A DNA stretch of 64,000 nucleotides from Chrysoperla carnea (taxonomy: Eukaryota; Arthropoda; Insecta; Neuroptera; Chrysopidae), in contig NC_058342.1 of NCBI RefSeq assembly GCF_905475395.1, positions 36,042,140-36,106,139 on the forward strand. Direction: 5' to 3'. How positions within the stretch are numbered: the stretch's first letter is position 1; the number at the start of each line of letters is the position of its first letter. The notes under the pieces are model-generated. The model saw only the letters and a list, made by a program, of their open reading frames with translations. It was not told the origin of the DNA and searched no databases. A program made the position numbers and the translations under genes. Shown piece by piece: positions 47,843-60,150 of the stretch.

Positions 47843-50800
47843 ATGCCTTGGTGGGGCTGCGGTCAATGTAAGGAGTCAAATGAGGACAACATCGTATGTC
47901 TGGATTATAATCATATGTCCTTAACAGAAGTACCCACCGAAATATTCACATTCGAACGAACACTTGAAGATTTATACTTGGAATCAAATCGGGTAAGTCC
48001 ATCTAATTTACCTAATTCAACCATTTTAATTCACCACTTTCGATCAGTTGTTTACATAAAGAAATTCGTATTTTTACGGCAGTGTCATACATTTTGGGAC
48101 CTCGAAAGTACTATCAGCTTGTAATAGAAAATTAAAAAGATTAATTTTTAACCATTAACAGTTTTAAAAACCTTAGTTCAGTTCGTGGTATCGTGCAAAC
48201 TGAACAATTTGTTTATTTTTTCCATTTAATTCAGATACAGTGAGTTACAATTTAATTCGAAAGAATTTTCAATCAATCTTTTATGGAAAGGGATAAGCGA
48301 ATCCAAAACGAGTGGCTCCCATTTTGATTAAAATTAAAATAAATAATGGGGTTTAACCTCCGTTTCTCTGCATTATACGCCGATAACAGAGGCTACCCCA
48401 CATCATTATTTGTTAATCTTTATTTATTCACTACGTTCTTATCCAAGCGACGGCAACGTGATCAATTCTAACGTCCCCATTAATTATAAATTGTTCACAT
48501 TGCCGCTGCCTGGATTCGAATCCGCAACCTAAGTCTAAATGGACAAACAGTCAAAGGCAAACGCCTTAGACCGCTCGCCCACTTAGGCTCTTGATTAAAA
48601 TTAAAATATCTGTATCTATTTTTTGTTTTTGGTGATGTTGGAGCAGATCACAGACCTACCAAGGCAGTTATTCCATTGTCATGGATTAAAAACGTTAAAT
48701 ATTAGCGATAATGAAATTACAAACATACCACCGGCTATATCCGCTCTTGTCAATTTACAATGGCTTGATTTAAGTAAAAATTGTAAGTTTTATTCATTCA
48801 TAAATCATCATAATCCAGAATCGAGTTATGCTTCTGAGCAAAAGTAGCTTAATTCTGGGTAAACATAAAAATTATTTAATTAACTCGAAATTTTTTTGAT
48901 TGTAGCCGTAACAACGTTGCCGGATACAATTCGAAATTGTACAAATTTAACATATTTAAATGTAAGCTTAAATCCCATTGAAAAATTATGTGATCCATTA
49001 ACGAGTGTGCTCTCATTACATGAGCTCCATTTAAACGATATTTATTTAGAATTTTTACCAGCAAATTTTGGACGTTTAACCAATTTACGAATACTCGAAT
49101 TACGTGAGAATAACTTAATTACGTTACCAAAATCAATGGCACGTCTTGTCAATCTAACACGATTAGATATTGGACAAAATGAATTCACCGAATTGGTAAG
49201 TTACTCCCTATGTCCAGCCTACTTCATTGAGCCTCCTATTCCCCTCCCCCCACTCCAATAATCATACAATCAAAACCTTAGTTAACCCTTCTTGTCGATC
49301 GTATTTTGTACTACAATCATTAATTTCTCTTTTGGTGAGAGAAAATCTCACGATGTTTAAAGGTTACATATATTTACGTGTAAAATACATTAATTCATAT
49401 GAAAGAATAGTATATTTAATTTACTTATAAAATGTTCTATGTAGAAAATGTCGCTTATAAATAATTTAACTTGGATTACCAAGCTTTAATCGGTATTTTG
49501 GAGTTAAAAAGACACACATTTTATCATTAATATAAGAACTAGATCGATTTTCTGACCCAAAAACTACTTGCAAACTAATTTTTATGAGAATCGTTGGAGC
49601 CGTTTCCGAGATTGTTGTATCTACGAAGATAGCCGAAGTATAACAAAACCATCCGATTTATAGTTTTTTTCGGGGGTTTGCGAGGTCGCTGATCACGATT
49701 CCGAAGTCAGAATTCCGAGACATTCCCCGCTCCCCTCTGACACAGGACAAAGGGAGTATTTCGGAATCGTGATTAGCGATTCCGAAAACATAATATTAAT
49801 TATATCTACTTTTGAATTCATTTATTTATTTAAATAATCGGGCAACCCTCCTCCTAACTTAGTCCAACTTCATATTTTAAAAAAATCAAGCCTTTTATCC
49901 AAAATTTCCCTGGTGCTCATACATCCTTAAACTTGACTAAAACGTTTAACATTGTTGTTAATTTTTTTTAGCCGGAGGTTGTATGTAATTTGCTAAACTT
50001 ACATGAACTATGGATTGACTCGAATCGTATTCGACGGTTACCATCGAACGTTGGCCAATTACGTAAATTAATACATTTCGATGCAAGTAATAATTGTTTA
50101 CAAACGTTACCACGTCACATTGGCTATTGGACAAAAGTTGTGGAATTTTGTGTGACAAACAATGATATACACGAAGTACCATCCACCGTTGGTAATATGA
50201 AAAATTTAAAAGGTTTAAAATTAGATGAAAATCGTATACAAATATTACCTGACAGTATTGGCAAATTAAATAATTTAGAAGAGTTAATGTTGGCCCACAA
50301 CGATATTGTCATGTTACCAGAAACGATTGGCTTACTTCGAAAATTACAAGTTTTATCTGTTGATAAAAATTTATTATCTAATTTACCAATTGGTAAGTCT
50401 TCGTCAATTCATTTCATTTCATTTCTGATCAATCCTTCAATCCCTCATAGTCATGGTGATGGTGATCACATTACTGGAAAACCTGGGAAATGCTTGTAAA
50501 TGTCGGGGAATAGGCTTTTGTGCCGACTAAAAATAAATCGGTCATGATATGTAAATTACAAAAACCAAAAAGGAGCCATTCCTAGATTCGGTAAATTACG
50601 GAGCACCTTGTTATGGGAATAACAGGCTTAGAGTGCTGAATCACCACTGTGGTTAATGCCACAATGATCAGATTTTTGGATTTTGGAACTGTTGGATTTA
50701 GCGGAGATCTGCCACTATGATCGTGATCGATTGTTGAGAATTGAGGGAATTAATTATCTAAATTCTGATAGATGTTTCTTGTTCCAGAAATAGGCAGCTG

Positions 50801-53218
50801 TATTTCATTACGAATATTAAGTTTACGTAGCAATCGATTAAAATATATTCCAGCAGAATTGGGTCATCTATCAAATTTACGTGTTTTAAATTTAATCAAT
50901 AACCAATTACAAGAATTACCAGTCTCATTGTTAAAATTAACTAAGTTGGCAGCGCTGTGGTTGTCTGACAATCAGAGTCAACCATTGATACCACTACAAC
51001 AGGATTTTAATCATGAAACTTCACATATGTACCTCACATGTTTTATGTTACCTCAATACAACACTGATAACGCTCAAGGTACGTAATACGTAACACGTAA
51101 CACCGATCCGTCAAAGTCAACGTTTTCGCCTTGGAGACTACACAAATAGACTTAACGCCAGTCGGAAAATTGACAACATTTTTCAACGAAACGGCAGAAG
51201 TTATTTGTACCACTGTCGTCGCTAGTGTTTCTGTTACACCGGAACTCTACTGACATTTTAATTATGACAGCCATTTGGTTACATGGAATTCGGTCTTCTT
51301 GTGTAGCCTCCAAGGCTTTAACTTTGATCTCTATTGATCCCAAAACTGGTTCCTCAAATTTATATATATAAATTTTTTTTTGTAGAGAATAACAATCAAA
51401 ATTTAAATGACAATACTGGTTTAACACTTCCCAGCGGTCGACGTCATATATGTTTTGCTCCAGATGCAGGTCTGTTTGATGAACCCCAACGTTTATCACG
51501 TGCCCCCACACCATATCCGAAAGATTTACGTGCCTTAGCACGACATGTCCGTTTAATGCAACGCGGCTTACACTTAGTACCATCTGCACAACAGACCTGC
51601 CAAGATAAGCTCGATGAAACGGAAACGAACCAAATGCAAGGGCCGTCTGACGTCATTGAAATCAAAGAGGCAAAAGTAACGTATAAGAATGATCAAAATT
51701 TACAACAATCGTCTCAAGCACCAGTTCAACAACCGGTTGAACCGATTTATGTGAGTAAAACAGCGAACAACGATACAAAAATACGTGAAGCGAAATTTGT
51801 TCGTACATATTCGGTATCCGATTCGATACCGAATCAACAAACTTATAAAAATGAATCTCAATCGACAACGAATTCAGATATCTGTGATAATCAAGTGCCT
51901 TCAACTCAAATACCCCCACCACCTCCTGCCCCTGTTCCCGCTCCCGCCCCTCAACAGCAAAATTTACCCCAACAACCGCCCCCATACTATATAGCGGCTG
52001 CCCAATCCTTACATGCTGAATATTTTAATAATTTAAGTAAGCAACGCCCGACACTAGCGCATGCTAATGCTGACAACATGAACATGCATAGTGTGAATGT
52101 GCCTTCTCGTAACAATCATATCGATATCGATAATTTATCGTTAAAATCATTAGAAATTCAAAATCAACGACTTCGAGAAAAACCGCCCACATTTATACAG
52201 GATAAACCGATTGTGGGTCAACATATAATTGCACCGACCCCCCAAAGACTACATCCGTTAATTAACGATAATGAAATTGTGAAACCACCAAGTATACAAT
52301 TATTAAGTGGAACGGATCAACAAGGACATGTCGCACATTCACCGACATCACAGGATATGGATATGTCCGTGTACTCCGATTGGAATAGCTTCAATAATGA
52401 GACCTTAACGAATAATCGACAAACAAAATGGCTCTTTGGTAAACATAAAAATGCTTCGGTTATGCAAATACGTTTGAGGAAAACTAATAATGATTTTGGA
52501 TTTCGAATTACCGATCAATTTAATAATGTAAGTTTCAAAAAAATTTCATTCATCTCATTTATACATTTACAGAGTGGACCTTCAATCACAAATTTTACGT
52601 GTGCATAGGGTGGACCATACTAATCAATAAAAAAATAACAAAAATTGCAAAGTTTGAGAGGGGGCATCATGTTCTGACATCAGATTTAATCTGGTTGGGC
52701 GTCAGGTATGCTGAACGCCTGGGCCTGGCAGTGTATCACGACTAATGCAGGAGCTGTCACAATGGTGAGGAGGAGGAGACAATGTCTCTCTTCTCTGTCA
52801 CTCTCCAGCTCTTTCCATGAGGAGATGGACTTGTTGGAAAATGTTGGGACCATAGCATAAGTTCTACTTAAGGAGGTTTCTCACTTATCCAGGTCCCACC
52901 TAACCAAGTTTCACTGTATTTATAAATATGTAAATGAAAAATCAAAACATGCTTAATATTTGTGGTGAGATTGGGGACACTCTGTAAAAACAAAAAGATA
53001 CAACAAATGAAAGATAATTTTTAATTAGTAAATATTTTTTTTAGGGTATATTTGTATCAGAAGTGATTTATAATGGCAGTGCTCAAGGTTTATTAAAGCC
53101 AGGTGATAAAATTTTGGATGTGGATAATATTGATTTTACAAAAATTAATTTCGAATATGCAAACGAAGTATTAAGGAATTCTGGTCCTATTATCAATTTA
53201 ATGATTTCACGAACCTAA
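47843..53218 (+). CDS. Lap1: Lap1, LRR and PDZ scaffold protein (complete, 867 aa)
   Basis: Seven exons: 47843-47992, 48647-48782, 48906-49195, 49972-50392, 50788-51078, 51386-52527 and 53045-53218. All introns are GT-AG and in phase, 867 codons plus stop, close to the size of fly Lap1. The N-terminus ([15 protein letters not shown]) is the Cys-containing form used for membrane anchoring in LAP proteins. Residues about 20-400 are some 16 LRRs of the LAP type (e.g. [20 protein letters not shown]), closed by the LAP-specific [15 protein letters not shown] Pro/Gln-rich linker (about 430-785) precedes one C-terminal PDZ (786-867) whose binding loop reads DFGFRI. LAP proteins (Scribble, Erbin, Densin) are known cortical scaffolds of polarity and signalling at the basolateral membrane. 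A SINE sits in intron 1 and a non-LTR piece in intron 6. Confidence 0.93.
48342..48590 (-). mobile_element. tRNA-derived SINE (copy 2) with perfect 18-bp target duplication
   Basis: It is the same family as 43938-44223, inverted: box B appears as GGATTCGAATCC, box A as CTTAGACCGCTCGCCC, and the body shares CCTCCGTTTCTCTG and ACTACGTTCTTATCCAAGCG. The direct repeat TTGATTAAAATTAAAATA flanks it exactly (48324-48341 and 48591-48608), which marks a clean and probably young insertion. It lies in Lap1 intron 1, antisense to Lap1. Confidence 0.93.
49555..49640 (-). mobile_element. Helitron-like family, small inverted fragment
   Basis: It carries the family's 5' block in reverse: TTTTTATGAGAATCGTTGGA and GCCGTTTCCGAGATTG. 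It lies in Lap1 intron 3, next to an unrelated inverted pair (TGATCACGATTCCGAA near 49692 and TTCGGAATCGTGATTA near 49760). Confidence 0.4.
52690..52855 (+). mobile_element. Non-LTR retrotransposon fragment in Lap1 intron 6
   Basis: It matches the 24490 piece at nucleotide level (GCCTGGGCCTGGCAGTGTATCA, GCAGGAGCTGTCACA, then GAGGAGGAG). It has stops in the frame and is decayed. Confidence 0.5.
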
Positions 53219-54326
53219 TCTCTTTTTGGTTTTTAGCTCTTTTTTTTTTTATTATTTTTAGCTCAATTCACAATTTTAGAATTTATTTATTTTTTTTATT
53301 TTAAATTTCCAGTGAAAGTTAATACGATATATTTTAGTCCTTCAATTAATACCTAGGGAAAATATCTAAGCTCACCGGGTTTGAAAACGCTGTTTCGAGA
53401 AAAACGCATCTAAAATTTCAAAAGATGTTTGCAAATTTTTTTATTTTTGATACATTTATCTTCGTGATTATTTCTCCGATCAAATTGAAATTTTCAAAGA
53501 ATAATAACTGGGTATAACCCTTTAAATATTACCCCCGGGTCCCGGGTAAAGCCGACCCTAAATACCGTAATATTGTGTTAACTGTTAACTCTCACTAGAA
53601 AAAATATATAATTTTATTTCGAAATATACCTCGATAAAATGTACCGTCGTGTACAGGAAAATTAAATTTTGAATAGAATTGTGAATGTGATTTGTTTTAA
53701 TAATATTTGTGAATACAGCTTTAATTTACTTTACTTAATTAGAATCAACTTAAAAGCTTCCATTTTTTTAATTTATTAATTTCATTTAACATTTTAATTC
53801 ATTCATTCGAAGTACTTATTTTGTTTTAAATCATAACCTTCGAGGCAACAATCACCATCCAATCCAATACCTAGAATCAAATTGTTTTCAAAGTATTTTC
53901 AATTCAAATAGTATTCGATTTTCGATTTGAATTCTCACAATTTTTTTTTTTTTAAATATTTCAGCGAGCGATTAAAGTTGTGTGAACTTTTTTTATTTTA
54001 AAATCGAAATTGTTATACGTAACGAAAAATAATTGAAAATATATTTTTGTAATTGTAAAAAAGATCAATTAATGAAAATTAAAAAATAAAATAATCAAAT
54101 TTTCTCTAAGTCATCCTTTTCATATTTTGTAATTTTTTAATAAATTTTTTGAACGTAAATAATTAATTTTTAAAAATTTTATTGTCAGAGTCAAATTTAT
54201 ACTTTTTTTTCTCGAAATTTTAATAAGAATTGTTTATTTTTTACTAAAAAAAAGAATTTGTATTTAATGCAAGTGCAAGTGCAATTGTAAATAAAATAAT
54301 TTTGTATTACTAATTCAACGAAAACA

Positions 54327-54332
54327 AATAAA
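54327..54332 (+). terminator. Candidate distal AATAAA for Lap1
   Basis: An AATAAA about 1.1 kb after the Lap1 stop, in ACAAATAAATACTG, is the last of several in this stretch (others near 54066, 54119 and 54288). Which one is used cannot be told from sequence. Confidence 0.3.
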
Positions 54333-54865
54333 TACTGAAAATTAATGTTTTTATTTTTAACCAGCAGTTACCCATCCGCCTCGTTCGATTATTTCACTTC
54401 ACTCACATATTAGTGTAGGTGTAGTCCTAAGTCCCTCCTCTCCCTTGCCCTTGATCACCAAAAAGGCGTTCGGTCTTTGGTATATAAAATAGGTCGCTTC
54501 GCTCGAAATATAGTACAGGTACCTAAATTTAGACCCCTTCGACGTTCGACATAAATGATATTTATATCCTTAGCTCAATATCACGGGGTTTCTAATCAAG
54601 AAGGCTTGAGACACTTGAGTTTATAACTCTAAAGAGTTGTCATTGAGCAGAAACGCTGGCCACAACTCTACCAATAGATCTACCACTACCATTTTCTCTT
54701 CGCTCGAATATTTAAACCAATATTTGGGGAGGGGTAAAGAATCATCGTTTAGATATTTTCATAGAGATAATTCCTGCCCGGATATTTTCATAGAGATAAT
54801 TCCATAGAGATGTAAACTCGCTGCCAAGGGTTGTCTTCCAAGCTACCTTCGTCTCTCTTAAAATA

Positions 54866-55026
54866 TAATTTCATAATGACGCTGGCTTTGAGCGACAAAT
54901 TAGGAATCCACCTACCTAAAAAAAGTAGTTTTTTTCCATCCAGATGACAGCACGGCCAAAACTGACCACGTGACCTAATTTAACGCTCAAACTCATCGTC
55001 AAGAGTCACCATAAAAATACACCTTT
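54866..55026. mobile_element. MITE, TTTCATGATGACGCT family (copy 2)
   Basis: The left end AATTTCATAATGACGCTGGC and the right end CGTCAAGAGTCACCATAAAA are degenerate inverted copies. The interior has CATCCAGATGACAGCACGGC and GACCACGTGACCTAATTTAA, shared with 57103-57275. Confidence 0.55.
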
Positions 55027-57102
55027 TAAATTTGTAAACAAGAAATGGAAAATTATTCATTTAATGTAACAAAAACTGCGTTTAAAAGCTACCTAGTATT
55101 GTGATTTAAATTTTTATGGGTTAGTCCGGTTCTGGCTGTTATGTTAGAATTTAAAGAGAATTAATATTTTGCTACCAAATTTTATAACTTTAAAATTACC
55201 AATTTTGGTAGCAAAATAAATAAGATAATTCAAAGAACGAATTCATCTGAATGGAAAACAAAACTTCTTCATTCAAAGAATCAAAGTTTTTTCCACCAAT
55301 ATAACATAATTTAAAAAAATTTGTCTAAAATTACACTTTGTATCTAAAATATAGGCAACCCTCAATACATCCAAGTATTAAATCCTAAACATTAAGCAAA
55401 ATGTTTTGTTTGTTTTTTTTAATCGAAAAATGTAAATTTTCCTTTCGAATAAAAAATCAAAACAAAAAAAGTATACTCGAAAAAAACATTGTAATGTAAA
55501 TATAGGAATATACTTCATTTATAATAACAACATCGTATTCCCGATTTCGATTCCCGAACACCGATTTTGTATACAAAACAGAGATCGAACACATTTTATA
55601 TGTATTCAAATCAACATGATTTTATTTACAGCTTGCTAGATTTGACATGACAACTGTAGTTTACTATAAATAATAAGCATGGAATTTTTATATTTTCTTG
55701 ATTTTCGACGACCTTTTTTTTCTTTTCAAGTTGTTTTTTCTACGCAAAAAGAACAAACCTATGATTCTAGGATACAGTTTTCGTCAATAAAAAAATCTAA
55801 GGATTCTACAGACATACAAGTTTTTTTATCTTTCAGGAGTAAAAAGGTTTAAATAAATTATTTATTCTTCAGGAATAAATGATTATTCATCCTTCAGGAT
55901 TAAAAGATAGATAAGTATTAAACTTATAAAAACAATTTGTTAGAATTTTAAAATAAGCCATGTCTAAAAGTGTGAACTGTAATTGAATAGCCAACAAATA
56001 ATTTTCAACGAATATAATATTGTCCTGTAGGATAGCAGAACACTAAAGAGGGTGCAGCTAGTTGTTCGTTCATAAAATATAAGAATGTAATATAATTTAT
56101 ATAAAAAAAATGTTAAATTTGGGTGTAAAATATGTCAATTTTATTGAAAATCAAACAATTTTAAGGAGTTTCATTCAAAAAATCAAGAAATTTTAATAAA
56201 AACTGTGAGTAACTTTCAGTATTTACATAATTTTTTTGAAAGAATTGTATTGTATTTTTGTATTTGTACATGGATGGTGAATTGTGTTCCATTCGTAATT
56301 GTATGGGAAATCAACCTAAATGTCACGAGATACCAAAATATTTATTTTTTTTAACTATGTGAGCGAAAAATGTGTAATTATTTGAGATTTAAGTGCAATT
56401 TTTTATTTATGTTTAACCAAAAAAAAATCTGCTTTTAACGGTTTCATGTTTTATTTTAAAAACAAAATAAACTTCTTCTGTGTGTTTTGTTTTTTGAAGG
56501 TCAAATGAATCTTTAAGGATATTTTTATTTTCATATTTTGTTTTTCCATTCAGGATAATCTTATTTACCGAAGTTTTTGAATTTCTATTTAGTATCCTTT
56601 TTTCTTTATTCTAAGCCATAGCCGTTATAATCTAATGCTGCCATTTCAAAGTTCCGGGAAGTCGGGAGATAAGTGAAATTAATCTAATTATATACGACTG
56701 AATTATAATTTTAAAAATATTTATAAATATCCTTCAAATTAGTTTAAAAAATAATTGCTCAACTGCTCAATTTAACTGAATTTGAAACATATCTTTATTT
56801 ATTTAATTCATGGTCGGTCTTAAGAAAAGGAACAAATTTCTGGATCAAGTTTGGAGAAATGGCAACTCTATTATAAACCGATTTTGACTTTATGATAATT
56901 TCTCTCTTTAACTCTTCAAATTAAGGGCTAAGCGACGGTTTTCTGTTCAGAATAACCCCGTTTATAATCCGACGATTTTCCATCTAGCAGCAGATTTTAA
57001 ATTGAAAATTTACGAATGGATTTAGGAAATAATAGACCGGAAATAATTTCTGTAATAGTGTACTATTTTTGAACCGAAGGGCTAAAAACTTCAGAACAAG
57101 TT

Positions 57103-57275
57103 CTGCCATCTGGATGAAAGTAAAATAATCTTCAGCAGCGTCAAATCTTTTTACGATTTGACGCTCCTGAAGATTATTTTACTTTCATCCAGATGGCAGC
57201 ACGGCTTACACTGACCACGTGACCTAATTTGACACTCAAACTCAGCGTGAAGCGTCATCATGAAAATACACCTTT
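57103..57275. mobile_element. MITE, TTTCATGATGACGCT family (copy 3) with a near-perfect hairpin
   Basis: Arms of about 45 bp (57103-57147 and 57154-57198) pair almost perfectly around a TTTTAC loop: CTGCCATCTGGATGAAAGTA against TACTTTCATCCAGATGGCAG... type ends. The element then continues with GACCACGTGACCTAATTTGA and ends GCGTCATCATGAAAATACAC. Confidence 0.65.
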
Positions 57276-57923
57276 AGACTCTTGACTGATTTTTTCATTG
57301 AATGAAAAAGCAAAAGATACCTACTTGATTATATCTTTTAATGTGCTTGGCCATATTTGCTCCCCTAGGATTTTATAATTGCAATATAGTTTTCCTACTT
57401 TTTTAGATAAACTTTGTTATTCGTGTTGTTATTTATAGTTCCCTAAGCTCCCCAATTAGAAAAAAAAAAATTTTTTTGTGGTACGCATTTCGTGACCATG
57501 AGGGATGAGGAAAGGTGAGAAATTTGCCGGGCTTTTATATACCTGTTTGTTTTTGATAATTGATCGACCGCCGCTGACAGTTGGGGGGGGGGAGTTCTAG
57601 TGACCAAAATGAATCCCCTCAGGTCGAAGTATGATTAAATATCTACAAAATATCAAATTTTTTTTATTAACTTGCCTGACAGTAATTGTTGAATTAACAT
57701 TTTGGGAATTTCACGTTTTAGAAAATTGTAAACAACATTTCCGTTGAATATTATATGTCTATGCGAGCTAATTACCTATAGTGATTTTTTCTATCACTAG
57801 ATAGAGTCTTTGTTAGCATTAAAGCCGCTTAGTTCGCAATATTAATAATGAATTGATGTATGTTTCAGTGATTTGTGAAATTGATTGAAGTGATAACCGT
57901 TATCATCTAAATATTTGGAACAT

Positions 57924-57950
57924 ATGAAGTTGGCTTCATGGCATGGATAA
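57924..57950 (+). promoter_or_regulatory. Short upstream ORF overlapping the receptor start
   Basis: ATG AAG TTG GCT TCA TGG then CAT GGA TAA: eight codons whose end overlaps the main ATG at 57943 in another frame. If both are on the mRNA it would lower translation from the main start. If the real 5' end is spliced in from elsewhere it is irrelevant. Confidence 0.3.
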
Positions 57951-59946
57951 TGTTGTGGACAAACACAAAGATCAGCTTCATGGAATCAGCTTCAATGATC
58001 AGCTACAAAAAGTATATTCAACGACACAAACGTTTACCAAAAAGTTCCAGATCCTCAGCAGGCTAACTACTGACAGACTACAGCTGCAGCTGAAGCTGAT
58101 CAATCCATTTGGATCATTTGGATCATTTGGATCATTTGGATCATCATTGGATCACATAACATTCACAACAGTTATATTAATATTATTAATCCAAGCCTTA
58201 TTTGCTCAGACGGTTGCTTTATGTCCAACACGCTGTGAATGCAACGAGGACTCGTTACATGTCTCATGCATTGACTCCAATTTGGATTTAGTACCAATAC
58301 TGTTAAACCCCGATTTACTCCAATTAAATTTAACCAATAATCGAATAACAAATTTACATTATACGTTAAATTTTTACAATAATTTAAATATCTTAGATTT
58401 ATCGCACAACAAGATACAAACGTTAGGCTCCATGAACTTTGAGTCACAGCATCAATTACATGTGTTAAATATAAGCAATAATCAAGTGAAAAACATTTCG
58501 AAAGATACGTTTAAAGGTCTCCAACAGTTACAAATCTTAGATTTCAGTTATAATCAATTACAATTGATTATGACGAATGCATTCGTCGATTTACATAACA
58601 TCCAGATTTTAAATTTAAATCATAATAATTTACTCAGTTTTGAAGAGTCCGTTTTCTCATCCAGTCCAAAATTAACTCATTTATATTTAACATCAAATCA
58701 ATTATTGGAAATTCCATATAATTTAATATCGTTTACACCGAATTTAAAACATTTCGAGTTAGCTCATAATTTAATTGAACAAATTGATTTAGTTATCGAT
58801 TTAGAATACTTAGAATATTTAAATTTCAATTCGAATATGATTTCAAATATTAGTTCGAATGCATTCGATTCGTTATATAATTTAAAATATTTAGATTTCA
58901 CAGATAATAATTTAAATAGTGTGCCAACTGAACAAATGTCCAAGTTAACAAACTTAACAATATTAAAACTTAGTGGTAATTTTATAGAAGTCATACCAAC
59001 ATTAGCATTTCAAAATTTATTTCAATTAAAATATTTATATATGAATCGTATGACACGATTAACATCGATCGATTCACGTGCATTTATCGATAATATACAT
59101 TTAGAATCGATACAAATCGATTCAAATACACAATTAACAGTGATACCAACACGTATGTTTCATTCGTTAAAATATCTAACACATATAACGATACGTGATA
59201 ATGTGTTTGAAACGCTTGCGCCTGATCACTTTCCATTGGATCAATTACAAACGTTAAAGATCTCTGGTCAACAATTCATTTGTAATTGTTCGTTGTTATG
59301 GTTGTGGAAGTTGTTACAATTACAAGACCCTACAGTTCAGGTCCAGGTCCATGCAATTCATGCAGATCATTTACATGCGTTGCAAATCGATGGACGTAAG
59401 ATTGTATGTACGTTACCGCCTGAATTGAGCAAGATACCATTGATAAATGTACGAGAAAGCGATGTAACATGTTCCAAAGATTGGGCAACAGTGATTATAG
59501 CCATGATTCTGGTTCTATTTGTGATAACAGTGATTGCGAGTGTTATCTCATACGCAAAACGTTATAAATGTCTTCCTTCGCGTCCAGCCATGCAAAGTGT
59601 TGTTAACAGTCATAGTCATGCACATGCGCATGGACATCATCGTCATGGTCATGTGACACGTGGACACAGTAATAGCATTGGTAGTGGTACTGATCATATG
59701 ACAATTAGTGGACCATCACAAGTGTATGGTCATGGTCATGGTCATCATAGTCCACCGTTACCACCGTTACCCCCACCAAATAATTTACATCGTCCAAAAT
59801 TGAATATGACACCAACTCATTGGGATATTTCATTTCAAGAGCAATATTCACAAAGTGATTATCATCATACGCATCCACATCAGACATCCACAAATACCCC
59901 ACAAACACAAATTAAAAATAAACCACCACATATTGTCTTTGTTTAA
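57943..59946 (+). CDS. LRR transmembrane receptor, Tartan/Capricious-like (single exon, 667 aa)
   Basis: The order is: residues 1-72 hydrophilic with a (GSF)4 run from a GGATCATTT microsatellite; hydrophobic 73-88 (signal sequence); an LRRNT cap with Cys at 94, 98 and 100; about 13 LRRs of the 24-residue extracellular type; an LRRCT cap (ICNCSLLWLW); a membrane helix about 515-540; and a cytoplasmic tail of about 125 residues with a His-rich stretch (HSHAHAHGHHRHGHV), a PPLPPLPPP run and the end HIVFV. This matches neuronal/epithelial cell-surface LRR proteins that guide cell sorting and synaptic targeting. I favour the Tartan/Capricious group but did not identify its tail motifs. There is no Met between residue 1 and the signal sequence, so either the start is real with a late signal or an upstream exon supplies the true N-terminus. 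Confidence 0.85.
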   Translation: MDNVVDKHKDQLHGISFNDQLQKVYSTTQTFTKKFQILSRLTTDRLQLQLKLINPFGSFGSFGSFGSSLDHITFTTVILILLIQALFAQTVALCPTRCECNEDSLHVSCIDSNLDLVPILLNPDLLQLNLTNNRITNLHYTLNFYNNLNILDLSHNKIQTLGSMNFESQHQLHVLNISNNQVKNISKDTFKGLQQLQILDFSYNQLQLIMTNAFVDLHNIQILNLNHNNLLSFEESVFSSSPKLTHLYLTSNQLLEIPYNLISFTPNLKHFELAHNLIEQIDLVIDLEYLEYLNFNSNMISNISSNAFDSLYNLKYLDFTDNNLNSVPTEQMSKLTNLTILKLSGNFIEVIPTLAFQNLFQLKYLYMNRMTRLTSIDSRAFIDNIHLESIQIDSNTQLTVIPTRMFHSLKYLTHITIRDNVFETLAPDHFPLDQLQTLKISGQQFICNCSLLWLWKLLQLQDPTVQVQVHAIHADHLHALQIDGRKIVCTLPPELSKIPLINVRESDVTCSKDWATVIIAMILVLFVITVIASVISYAKRYKCLPSRPAMQSVVNSHSHAHAHGHHRHGHVTRGHSNSIGSGTDHMTISGPSQVYGHGHGHHSPPLPPLPPPNNLHRPKLNMTPTHWDISFQEQYSQSDYHHTHPHQTSTNTPQTQIKNKPPHIVFV

Positions 59947-60150
59947 TACATTACATTTTACATACTATCCTTCTCTCTCTCTATTCTCTTCTCTCTTTAT
60001 CTTCTTCTCTGTCACTGTCATGTACTATATTTAATTGTGTGCACGGATTTCTATATTCAACTTAGATTGCTAACATGAAACGACATTCAATTAATTCCAG
60101 GGCGGTGATACTCAAATGGACAGTGAGCTTCTTAAATGTCAGGGCTTGAA

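Larger units (their letters stand above)
53219..57942. other. Lap1 3' UTR and intergenic spacer
   Basis: The first kilobase should be the Lap1 3' UTR, with AATAAA-type signals at several places up to about 54332. The rest is AT-rich with two copies of the TTTCATGATGACGCT family and no open frame worth calling. The promoter or 5' exons of the LRR receptor gene may lie at its right end. Confidence 0.5.
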
